Positions 14,748 to 20,913 of a stretch of DNA of 33,185 nt are shown piece after piece (position 1 is the first letter of the stretch; the number at the start of each line of letters is the position of its first letter). This stretch comes from JBBSMX01 sp038232935 (GTDB lineage: Bacteria > Bacteroidota > Rhodothermia > Rhodothermales > JANQRZ01), in the NCBI GenBank assembly GCA_038232935.1, contig JBBSMX010000033.1, forward strand, positions 1-33,185, read 5' to 3'. A program made the translations under genes and the position numbers. The notes under the pieces are model-generated. The model was not told where the DNA came from. It saw only the letters and a program-made list of their open reading frames with translations, and did no database searches.

Positions 14748-15218
14748 TTATCCGCGCCTCGCCGCGTCCAGCATGGTCTCGAACCTCCTCGCTGTCGGGA
14801 AAAAGACGAGGGCGAAGCCGAAGAACGGGACGACGAAGAGCAGGTTGATTGGCTCGCCGCTCAGAAACGCCGCCACGCAGGCGACGAGCGCCGAGAACTC
14901 GAGGAGGGCGAGCGAGATGATCCCCGACGTACGGATGGCGGTTACGACCTCTTCGTAGGTACCCTGCGTCGGGAGCCGTTCCCTCAAGCGCCGCTGGACT
15001 GCGAAGGCCGCGACGATAGCGATCATGCTGAGGAGCGCACTGAGGTAGAAGAACAGCGCTGCGTTCTCGGTGCTCGTGCCGCCCGAGTCCGAGAGGGTGA
15101 GGCCGCCCATCACCACGCTCATCAGCGCCACCCCGCCGACGAGCGCGCCCCAGACGATCTGAAGTGTGCGGAGGTCGGCGGCCTGGCGTTGGGGGTCTGG
15201 AGGCGTCGAGGTATCCAT
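14748..15218 (-). CDS. Four-helix integral membrane protein, unknown function
   Basis: A 156-aa membrane protein I cannot assign to a named family. Four hydrophobic segments are visible: IVWGALVGGVALMSVVMGG (about residues 21-41), AALFFYLSALLSMIAIVAAF (53-73), SGIISLALLEFSALVACVAAF (about 98-118) and INLLFVVPFFGFALVFF (123-140). The N terminus is polar and the C-terminal tail basic (ARRFETMLDAARRG). It stands alone, convergent with the ribosomal protein run, and its start is about 110 bp from the tRNA-Pro gene that is transcribed the other way. Confidence 0.75.
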   Translation of the reverse strand: MDTSTPPDPQRQAADLRTLQIVWGALVGGVALMSVVMGGLTLSDSGGTSTENAALFFYLSALLSMIAIVAAFAVQRRLRERLPTQGTYEEVVTAIRTSGIISLALLEFSALVACVAAFLSGEPINLLFVVPFFGFALVFFPTARRFETMLDAARRG

Positions 15219-15261
15219 GGGCTAAGTATAGGGCAGACGGAGAAATGCGAAGGGGCTGTGG

Positions 15262-15292
15262 TTGAGCGAGGCGAACGCGGGATGTATATTGC
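15262..15292 (+). promoter_or_regulatory. Candidate promoter for tRNA-Pro
   Basis: TTG (15262-15264) and TATATTGC (15285-15292) are spaced 20 bp apart and resemble a Bacteroidota-type -33/-7 pair. The tRNA begins 36 bp after the -7 box, a reasonable precursor leader. Confidence 0.4.
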
Positions 15293-15327
15293 GCGCCCGC
15301 CGACCTCCTCGGAGTCTGACGGTGAAG

Positions 15328-15401
15328 CGGGGCGTAGCTCAGCCCGGTAGAGCGCTGCCTTTGGGAGGCAGAAGTCGTCGGTTCGAATCCGGCCGCCCCG
15401 A
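15328..15401 (+). tRNA. tRNA-Pro (anticodon TGG)
   Basis: The 74-nt sequence folds as a tRNA with acceptor CGGGGCG/CGCCCCG and discriminator A. The anticodon stem CTGCC-TTTGGGA-GGCAG gives TGG, and the T arm contains GGTTCGAATCC. Unlike most tRNAs its first base is C, as is usual for proline tRNA. CCA is not encoded. Confidence 0.95.
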
Positions 15402-15437
15402 CCCTGCAACTCCGCAGCCCGTACTCGCTGCGCGTCG

Positions 15438-15511
15438 GCGCCCGTAGCTCAGCTGGACAGAGCAGCGGTCTTCTAAACCGCCGGTCGCAGGTTCGAGTCC
15501 TGCCGGGCGCG
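15438..15511 (+). tRNA. tRNA-Arg (anticodon TCT)
   Basis: The acceptor arm GCGCCCG pairs with CGGGCGC and discriminator G follows at 15511. The anticodon arm GCGGT-CTTCTAA-ACCGC gives TCT, reading AGA/AGG. The T arm contains GGTTCGAGTCC. It is 36 bp after tRNA-Pro and probably in the same transcript. Confidence 0.95.
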
Positions 15512-15546
15512 CTGAGTCTCCCCCGAACCTTCGCCGGTTCGTGGTG

Positions 15547-15555
15547 TATCTTTTG
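15547..15555 (+). promoter_or_regulatory. TATCTTTTG box before tRNA-Cys
   Basis: TATCTTTTG fits the Bacteroidota -7 consensus TAnnTTTG and ends 7 bp before the tRNA-Cys sequence. Related TATCTT boxes precede the recombinase-like gene (minus strand, 17841-17846), the DUF4065 gene (26220) and hsdR (27667). Confidence 0.4.
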
Positions 15556-15562
15556 CGTCGCT

Positions 15563-15633
15563 GGTGACGTGGCCGAGTGGCTAGGCAGAGGCCTGCAAAG
15601 CCTCGTACGGCGGTTCGAGTCCGCCCGTCACCT
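15563..15633 (+). tRNA. tRNA-Cys (anticodon GCA)
   Basis: The 71-nt sequence has acceptor GGTGACG/CGTCACC and discriminator T. The anticodon arm GAGGC-CTGCAAA-GCCTC gives GCA. The T arm contains GGTTCGAGTCC. It is the last tRNA of the cluster and marks the left edge of the accessory region: a complete integrase follows, and an inverted copy of its 5' half lies 44 bp downstream. Confidence 0.95.
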
Positions 15634-15643
15634 CCGCCGGAAG

Positions 15644-15680
15644 AGCCCCACCGTGCTTACATGCCGCGGTGGGGCTTTTT
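15644..15680 (+). terminator. Rho-independent terminator after tRNA-Cys
   Basis: AGCCCCACCG (15644-15653) pairs with CGGTGGGGCT (15667-15676) around a 13-base loop and is followed by a T run to 15680. This is a classical intrinsic terminator for the tRNA transcript. Its T tract abuts the inverted tRNA copy. Confidence 0.85.
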
Positions 15681-15714
15681 GCATGCCTCTGCCTAGCCAC
15701 TCGGCCACGTCACC
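15678..15714 (-). repeat. Inverted copy of the tRNA-Cys 5' half (likely attachment-site remnant)
   Basis: The minus strand of 15678-15714 matches tRNA-Cys positions 15563-15599 at 36 of 37 bases. It covers the acceptor 5' strand, the D arm and the anticodon arm up to the end of the anticodon loop, then identity stops. The single mismatch is at the first loop base. The copy lies between the tRNA terminator and the integrase gene. Integrases often use the anticodon loop as crossover site, so this could be a remnant of an attachment site left in opposite orientation. Confidence 0.8.
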
Positions 15715-15718
15715 GGAT

Positions 15719-15752
15719 CCGCGAATCGCGGAGTGCAGACGATCGTGCAGAC
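15719..15752. repeat. Short palindrome and GTGCAGAC direct repeats before integrase
   Basis: CCGCGA-A-TCGCGG (15719-15731) is a 13-base palindrome. GTGCAGAC occurs twice in tandem (15733-15740 and 15745-15752), separated by GATC. Such short repeats next to an integrase gene suit integrase or excisionase binding sites. Confidence 0.4.
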
Positions 15753-15787
15753 AACGCGCGAGCGCCCTCAAACCCATGAGGTGCGCA

Positions 15788-16909
15788 ATGGCAAGCTTGT
15801 ATCCACGGAATGACTGGTATTACGCCCAGTTCTTCGACCCCGAACGCAAGCCCACACGGAAGCAGATCGCACTCAAGACGAAGCGGCGGCGCGAGGCCGA
15901 GCGGCTGTGCGCAAAGCTGGAAGCAGATGTCGAACGCGGCCAGTTCGATCCTTGGGATCCGAAGCCATGCACGGCCGCTCACGACCTGTCCGTATTAGGC
16001 AGCGCAGTGGCGACGTTTCTCGATTCGAGGGCGAACCTCAGCCCCCACACTGTACGCCGGTACAGCAGCGTGCTCGGAGGTCTCGTCAGCCACTTGGGAC
16101 CAGCGGTGTCTGTGCAATCCCTCACCGTTCGCCACGTGAGTAGCTACCTCGACGCCACGTCGACGAAGCCTGTAACGAAGCACTCGTACCGGCGCGCGAT
16201 GCGAACGTTCTTCCGCTGGCTCGTCGAGCGCGACGCCATCGCTGAGGATGTAACCGGGGCGCTGAGGCTAGAACGCGTGCCGCAGAAGTTCCCCCGCTTC
16301 CTCACGCCTGACGATGTCGCCGCCGTCTGCGAGGCCATAGAGCGGAGCGCCAACCGGAAGCACGTCGCAGCCGACACGTCGCGGTGGCTCCTACCCATCA
16401 TCAAAGCGAACGTCTACCTCGGCCTGCGCGCGGGCGAGGTCGTCAACGCCCGCTGGGACGACCTCGATCTCGTACACGGCACGCTGACGGTGGTGAATCG
16501 AGACGGTTTCACGACGAAAGGCGGGAGCGAGCGCGTGCTCCCGCTGTGCGACCCGGTCACGGATATATTCGGCACGTTGGAGCGCCGCTGTGACTGGCTG
16601 TTCCCGAACCACGGCGGCAGTCAGCTCCACCGCGCGTACCTCTCAAGGCGCTTCAAGCACTTCGCGCGGGTGGCCGGGCTCACCGAGGAGATCAACTTCC
16701 ACGCGACGCGGCATACGTCGGCAAGCTGGCTCGCGCAGCGCGGCGCGAGTGTCGAGGCGATCCGCCGCTACATGGGCCACTCCAGCATCGCTGTGACGCA
16801 GCGGTATATGCACCTCAGCCGCGACGGCTTCAGCGATCAGATCCTGCGGGCGTTCTCGGACGCGGGTAGCCCTCGTACTCCCTGGCCTGCGGTGACGCGG
16901 CCTGAATAG
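15788..16909 (+). CDS. int: Tyrosine-type integrase
   Basis: A complete 373-aa tyrosine recombinase that probably integrated this region at tRNA-Cys. Residues 1-60 resemble an N-terminal arm-binding part, 70-150 the core-binding SAM-like domain (SPHTVRRYSSVLGGL, FFRWLVERD), and 170-345 the catalytic domain. All catalytic residues are visible: Arg214 (LGLRAGEV), Lys244 (TTKGGSER), His305 and Arg308 (HATRH), His331 (GHSS) and nucleophile Tyr340 (QRYMH). The frame is open from inside the tRNA, so I chose ATG 15788 (MASLYPRNDWYYAQF); an ATG at 15776 would add four residues. A converging recombinase-like gene lies 72 bp downstream. Confidence 0.93.
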   Translation: MASLYPRNDWYYAQFFDPERKPTRKQIALKTKRRREAERLCAKLEADVERGQFDPWDPKPCTAAHDLSVLGSAVATFLDSRANLSPHTVRRYSSVLGGLVSHLGPAVSVQSLTVRHVSSYLDATSTKPVTKHSYRRAMRTFFRWLVERDAIAEDVTGALRLERVPQKFPRFLTPDDVAAVCEAIERSANRKHVAADTSRWLLPIIKANVYLGLRAGEVVNARWDDLDLVHGTLTVVNRDGFTTKGGSERVLPLCDPVTDIFGTLERRCDWLFPNHGGSQLHRAYLSRRFKHFARVAGLTEEINFHATRHTSASWLAQRGASVEAIRRYMGHSSIAVTQRYMHLSRDGFSDQILRAFSDAGSPRTPWPAVTRPE

Positions 16910-16940
16910 GGCTGCGGGCGCAGCGCAGAGAGGAGCCCGA

Positions 16941-16997
16941 GCGCGCGACGGCGGTCACGCACCGTGTGCGGTGGCGGGGAACTACGCCGTCGCGCGC
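16941..16997. terminator. 13-bp inverted repeat between int and recombinase-like gene
   Basis: GCGCGCGACGGCG (16941-16953) and CGCCGTCGCGCGC (16985-16997) are perfect complements separated by 31 bp. The right arm lies in the last codons of the minus-strand gene (encoding RATA). It could be a bidirectional terminator between convergent genes, or a scar linked to the end of that gene. Confidence 0.45.
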
Positions 16998-17833
16998 CGG
17001 ACCTCGCTCATGTACCCCTCCGACGTGAGCCCGGCACCCTCGGCGGCGCGGCACACGATGATGTTCAGCGCACGCACGCTGAGGCCCGATTCGCCGACTT
17101 TCCCGTGGCGGCTGACGCTCCTCAGGACCGGCCCGCCAGTGATCCCGCTCGCGGCAACCCAAGTCTCGAACGCGCGCCCCAGATCGTGGGCTGGGTCCAT
17201 CGTGGGCGCGACGCGGACGCTCCGAACGACCCAGCGGGTGGGGTCCCTCCTCTTCGTCGCCTCGGACGGGTGTACGCGCATGACCGCGCCCGTGCCGCCC
17301 GCTTCCGTGTCTTCAACGTCCTCATAGCCCAACCCGACCATCTCGGTCCGAGTGAGCGTGCCGGCGGCACCTGCGATCAAAGCGAGCCGGTCGCGGTGAC
17401 CGAGGAGGTTATCGGGCAGAGCATCGAGCATGGCCTGGAGCCGCGGAGTTAAGAACGCATCGGGCACCACCACGATCTCGGGGAGCGCGCCCGAGAGCCG
17501 GTCGCGCTCGCGCTCGGCCCGGATGGACTCGACCGTGTCCCACACCCGCCTCACGCTGATGTCGTCGAGGGGGTGGGGGAGCCCGGCGCGCGCGTGCGCA
17601 TCAGCGATGGCGGCGAGGTAGTGCGCCAGTGTCGTGGACGTGTTCCGCAGCGCGCGCGCGCTGACGAAGTCGATCACGGCGTCGGGTGCGTATGGATCGT
17701 GGCCGCGCAGGGATGCCCACCGCGCGAAGTGCTCCCACGCTCGAGCATACGACTCACGTGACGAAGCGGTGAGCCCGCGCTCGCTAGGGGGCTGTGGATC
17801 GGATGCGTCGGCGTGCTCGCCTTGGTAGCTCAT
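16982..17833 (-). CDS. Tyrosine-recombinase-like protein lacking the catalytic C terminus
   Basis: A 283-aa protein resembling the Cre-like branch of tyrosine recombinases. The N-terminal core-binding domain (SRESYARAWEHFARWASLRG, about residues 20-110) and the start of the catalytic domain are present, with Arg I in TLTRTEM and a possible Lys in EATKRRD. The protein stops at GYMSEVRRATA, exactly where relatives have YxGHSLRAG: the His is Glu, and the later His/Trp and nucleophilic Tyr are absent. A TATCTT box 7 bp before the ATG suggests a leaderless transcript. It diverges from the polymerase-like gene. A paralogue at 31113-31934 ends at the same point. It is probably inactive as a recombinase alone; a DNA-binding role is possible. 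Confidence 0.8.
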   Translation of the reverse strand: MSYQGEHADASDPQPPSERGLTASSRESYARAWEHFARWASLRGHDPYAPDAVIDFVSARALRNTSTTLAHYLAAIADAHARAGLPHPLDDISVRRVWDTVESIRAERERDRLSGALPEIVVVPDAFLTPRLQAMLDALPDNLLGHRDRLALIAGAAGTLTRTEMVGLGYEDVEDTEAGGTGAVMRVHPSEATKRRDPTRWVVRSVRVAPTMDPAHDLGRAFETWVAASGITGGPVLRSVSRHGKVGESGLSVRALNIIVCRAAEGAGLTSEGYMSEVRRATA

Positions 17834-17864
17834 GACGTAGAAGATACGACAGCTAGTTTGGCAT

Positions 17865-17975
17865 ATGGGAACCATGAAAGGCCCGCAGCATATCAGATCG
17901 CCACAAACGAAGCGGCGGGCTCGGGGTGCAGCCCGGCCCGCCCGCACAGGACCCATCGAGCAAATCCGCCTTTGA
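17865..17975 (+). CDS. Possible Arg-rich leader peptide ORF
   Basis: An ORF of 36 codons (or 33 from ATG 17874) precedes the polymerase-like gene. Its product is rich in Arg and its TGA stop lies in the loop of the leader hairpin, 5 bp before the ribosome binding site of the main gene. That geometry would allow translational coupling. The paralogous leader at 32040-32150 has no start codon in the equivalent frame, which speaks against a conserved peptide. Confidence 0.2.
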   Translation: MGTMKGPQHIRSPQTKRRARGAARPARTGPIEQIRL

Positions 17976-17986
17976 GGCGGGGAGGG
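17966..17986 (+). promoter_or_regulatory. Leader hairpin and strong ribosome binding site, copy 1
   Basis: CCGCC-TTTGA-GGCGG forms a small hairpin directly joined to GGGAGG, 7 bp before the ATG. The same arrangement, with the same spacing, precedes the paralogous gene (32142-32160), and similarity continues upstream (GCACA, GACCC, AATCCGCC). A clear Shine-Dalgarno is unusual among the core genes of this window, so it is probably a trait of the mobile element. Confidence 0.65.
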
Positions 17987-17992
17987 ATCCGT

Positions 17993-20500
17993 ATGCCCAA
18001 GAGCGACGCGCACACGCGTCCGGAGTTCCACTACACCCTGGCGCCCCCGACCGATCAACCGCCGCCGCCGGTCCGACCGACGCGCCGGCGCTACGTCCGG
18101 ACCGAGGAGGAGAAGGAGGCGTCGCGGGTGTGCGCGCGGTCTCTCGTCGAGGCGGAGAAGCAACTGAACGCGCTGGAGGGCATCACGTGCTTCCAACCCG
18201 AGACGAAGAGGGGCTGGCCCCGAAAGGGCGTGCTCAAGGTCGTGTTCTACAGCCCGATCGGACCGAAGCGAGTCGCGGATTACACGAGCCGCGGAAAGTG
18301 GCGTGTCGAGGGCGAGCGCGAGTGGAACGGGCCCAGCACCGTCGAGGCGTTCGTCGGAGCCTTCGCGCCGGGCGCGTTTTCCCCGCACCGGGACGCGCTG
18401 CCCTGGGATAAGCAGAAAGGCCCGACGTACGCGGATCGCAAGGCGGCCGCGCTCAAGGCCGAGCGAGCCTACCTCCTCGCGCGGGGCTACGTCGTACCGC
18501 ACGGCCCGGAGCGCACGCGGCCGGAAGCGAACCGAGCCAGCCTCGAACGAACCGAGCGGGAGCACGCGCCAGCGCCCCGAACGGAGAAACCCCAAGCGGC
18601 AGCCACGGGCGGGCGGACCACCGCGGCAACGCGAGCGCGCGACCACGAGGAACCACGGCAACGAGCCCAACGGGGCAACCAAGGCCAAGCCGAGCGGCGG
18701 ACCACGGCACGCAGCAAGACGGGACGCCCACACGAGAGCGAGACGGGAGGCCCGAGACCGGCCGAGAGCCAAGACGGCGCCGGCCGAGCCCGGGCCGAGA
18801 CCCGGGCGGAGGCCGTGGGTGTCGCAGACAGTGCTATAGCAGGGGACACGCCGAAACGCACCAGCGCGCTAAACGAGGCCGATATCCAGGGTGTAGCCGA
18901 TATCCAGGGTGTAAACGGGTCATCCTGGTCGGAGTTGAATCGCGCACTTAGTGGTGGTGGAGGTGCCGATGCGACGCAGGATTCCCTCCCGTACGTTCAC
19001 GGCGACCGGCGCGTCCAGGGCGACAGGGCTCCGATCAGCCGCTACGCTCGCGAGAAGAAGGCGGGGCGCGCACGGAAATGGGTCAGCCGGTGCACGTGCA
19101 GCGCCCGGTTCCGAGACTCGGTTCGGGACGCGTTCCCCGGCCTGGACCGCGACCGGTCGTACTGGTCCTTCATGGAGCTGCTGCTCTTCAGTTCCGACCG
19201 TTCCCACGGCCGACCGGTCTTGATCCCTCACGAGCTCATCGCGGAGCTGTGTGGCTTCGATCCGCACTACGGCGGGTTCAGGAGCGGGGAGTTCCTCGAG
19301 ATGTTCGGCTGCGACGTGTTGCCCGACTTCGTCTACAAAGACTACGACTACGAGGCCGCGCTCGTGCGCGAGGTCGCCGACGACGGGCTGCCGCCGTGGC
19401 TCCTCGACGCGCTCGCTGAGGAAATGGCCGTCCGCCCCTACGACCTGATCGACCGGGTGTACTTCGCGAGCGGGTTCTCCTTCGACCGCAAGCGTGACCC
19501 GAAGATACTGCGCGAGCTCGACCTCCGTGATACCCTCACGATCGGGCTTCCGACCACGTCGGACCAGCGCTTCGTGCAGGCGTACCTCCACGAGCTCAGC
19601 CCGCGCTCGTTCTCGTTCCTCGGGGGCTCGTACGAGCGCGCCTACGACGACGCCCTCGCGATCCCGGGTAAGGAGGCGCGTACGCAGGCGCTCAAGGCGC
19701 TCCAGCGCATCTTCGTCCAGCCCGTGCCCTTCTACAGCGCGGTCCGCAACAGCTACCGGCTCTTCTCGATCGTCGGCGGGCTCCAGCAGATCCACTCGGC
19801 CGTGCGCAAGGCGCTCATGGTCGGCTGCTGGGACCTGGACGCAGACGCGCTGCACTTGGCGGTGATGGCGATGGCCTGGGAGATTCAAGAACTCGACGCC
19901 TTCCTCGCAGAGTGCGGCGCCGCGGCCATCTGGCGCTCGATCTCCGACCACGTCGCGCTCACCGTCCACGGCCTCGGAGATCTGACGCCGGCGCAGGCAA
20001 AGGCCTACAAGCGCGCCATCAAGCACGGCGTCTACGCTCTCGGCTACGGTGGCGGGCCCGCGAAGATCGGGGAGCAGATCGCGAGCCACGACGACGACCG
20101 TGTGTTCGACGACTACGACGAGGTCGTGGATGCGCTCAAGGGCCACGCGCTGCTCAGGGCCGTGTTCGAGGCGAAGAGCCGTATGCTCCAGCAGATCGTC
20201 GCCGACGGCGGGATGATGGGGGCGTACGGTTGGATCCCGATGCAGAGGGGCCGCGACCCGCTCACCGTGCTCGCGATGGCCAGTTCGAGTTACGAGTTCG
20301 CACTCATGCGGCCGGTGTTTGACGTTGCGGCCGAGCACCCGGACCTGTGCAGCATCCTCTTGTACCAGTTCGACGGTGTGACCATCCGCTTCCGTCGCGA
20401 GGCGGACACGGCTTGGCTGATCGCGAAGATGCAGGACGCGTTCAGAAGCAAGGCCCGCGAACTCGGCATCCGCACGCAGCTCTCCCCTGAACGGCTCTAA
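17993..20500 (+). CDS. Family A polymerase-like protein with novel N-terminal domain
   Basis: An 835-aa protein starting at 17993, after a strong ribosome binding site. Residues 41-130 are an unfamiliar domain shared with the paralogue at 32168 (common ending GP-S/T-TV-x2-F then AFAPGA). Residues 170-400 are a charged, Arg/Glu/Ala/Gly-rich linker. The C-terminal half has polymerase-like motifs: A with Asp614 (CWDLDADALHLAVMA), B as K673-x3-K677-x3-Y681-x3-YG, and C with Asp794 (LYQFDGVTI). The 180-residue A-to-C distance is close to that of E. coli Pol I (177). The position matching Glu710, which selects deoxynucleotides, is Ala619, and Glu883 is Gly795, so primase- or RNA-polymerase-like activity is possible. 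No exonuclease domain is visible. It is likely the replication or priming enzyme of the element. Confidence 0.72.
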   Translation: MPKSDAHTRPEFHYTLAPPTDQPPPPVRPTRRRYVRTEEEKEASRVCARSLVEAEKQLNALEGITCFQPETKRGWPRKGVLKVVFYSPIGPKRVADYTSRGKWRVEGEREWNGPSTVEAFVGAFAPGAFSPHRDALPWDKQKGPTYADRKAAALKAERAYLLARGYVVPHGPERTRPEANRASLERTEREHAPAPRTEKPQAAATGGRTTAATRARDHEEPRQRAQRGNQGQAERRTTARSKTGRPHESETGGPRPAESQDGAGRARAETRAEAVGVADSAIAGDTPKRTSALNEADIQGVADIQGVNGSSWSELNRALSGGGGADATQDSLPYVHGDRRVQGDRAPISRYAREKKAGRARKWVSRCTCSARFRDSVRDAFPGLDRDRSYWSFMELLLFSSDRSHGRPVLIPHELIAELCGFDPHYGGFRSGEFLEMFGCDVLPDFVYKDYDYEAALVREVADDGLPPWLLDALAEEMAVRPYDLIDRVYFASGFSFDRKRDPKILRELDLRDTLTIGLPTTSDQRFVQAYLHELSPRSFSFLGGSYERAYDDALAIPGKEARTQALKALQRIFVQPVPFYSAVRNSYRLFSIVGGLQQIHSAVRKALMVGCWDLDADALHLAVMAMAWEIQELDAFLAECGAAAIWRSISDHVALTVHGLGDLTPAQAKAYKRAIKHGVYALGYGGGPAKIGEQIASHDDDRVFDDYDEVVDALKGHALLRAVFEAKSRMLQQIVADGGMMGAYGWIPMQRGRDPLTVLAMASSSYEFALMRPVFDVAAEHPDLCSILLYQFDGVTIRFRREADTAWLIAKMQDAFRSKARELGIRTQLSPERL
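18878..18913. repeat. Two tandem 18-bp repeats inside the polymerase-like gene
   Basis: GCCGATATCCAGGGTGTA occurs twice without a gap, encoding ADIQGV twice in the linker. A TGCTATAGCA palindrome lies about 40 bp upstream. It may be a simple duplication or iteron-like protein-binding sites. Confidence 0.6.
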
Positions 20501-20696
20501 CCCTCCGCCGAGACCGAATGCCTTCGCCAGCGGTCAATCGGCGAGAGTGTGTGGGATCCGTCTGCCTCGGCCTTGTTTGCAACGAACGTGGCGCCCGTCG
20601 GGCTCGCGCTATTCGCACCCCGTAGCGCTTCCCATGCCGCAGCGGCCTCCGGGTCCCCACGTCGTTGTCCGTGGCTGGAGCCGCCGACGTTTCGAG

Positions 20697-20712
20697 GTAG
20701 GGGTACCCCTAC
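20697..20712. promoter_or_regulatory. Perfect 16-bp palindrome
   Basis: GTAGGGGTACCCCTAC reads the same on both strands and stands isolated in the non-coding gap after the polymerase-like gene. A dimeric regulator or recombinase could bind it. Confidence 0.4.
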
Positions 20713-20790
20713 GGGATGAAGCGGCCCCCGTCCGAGCGATGACGACGCCACGATAACTGGGCGTGCCACCCAACGGTGCGCCCGCACGAA

Positions 20791-20824
20791 GAAGCCCGGC
20801 CCTCCGCGAGGGGAGCCGGGCTTC
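20791..20824. terminator. 10-bp hairpin, candidate terminator
   Basis: GAAGCCCGGC (20791-20800) and GCCGGGCTTC (20815-20824) pair perfectly, with a smaller CCTC/GAGG stem inside. A short T/C-rich stretch follows but no real T run. Confidence 0.5.
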
Positions 20825-20851
20825 GTCATCAAGTCCGGGATGGACCCGGCA

Positions 20852-20879
20852 CGGCCGCGCTGTTAGAGCAGCGCGGCCG
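20852..20879. terminator. 11-bp GC-rich hairpin
   Basis: CGGCCGCGCTG pairs perfectly with CAGCGCGGCCG around the loop TTAGAG. It lies 34 bp before the next gene, so an attenuator-like or regulatory role is as likely as termination. Confidence 0.45.
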
Positions 20880-20913
20880 CTCATACACAGCAACGGGAAG
20901 AGGTCCCGTCGCC

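Larger units (their letters stand above)
20501..20913. other. 413-bp non-coding gap with palindrome and two hairpins
   Basis: I see no convincing gene here. It holds a perfect 16-bp palindrome (GTAGGGG/TACCCCTAC, 20697-20712), a GAAGCCCGGC/GCCGGGCTTC hairpin (20791-20824) and a CGGCCGCGCTG/CAGCGCGGCCG hairpin (20852-20879). A small ACGGGA/TCCCGT stem (20893-20909) just precedes the next start. The hairpins may end the polymerase-like transcript and regulate the next gene, or the stretch may be a replication or recombination site. Confidence 0.5.

Noticed and set aside
15569..15787. Integrase start inside tRNA-Cys
   Set aside because: The open frame runs through the tRNA, its terminator and the inverted tRNA copy; the protein family part starts at 15788.
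17834..18772. Upstream extension of the first recombinase-like open frame
   Set aside because: The frame stays open by composition only, antisense to the polymerase-like gene; the homologous part begins MSYQGEH at 17833.
20497..20832. Minus-strand open frame of 111 codons in the gap after the polymerase-like gene
   Set aside because: No family pattern, covers palindromes and hairpins, and residue bias fits a shadow.
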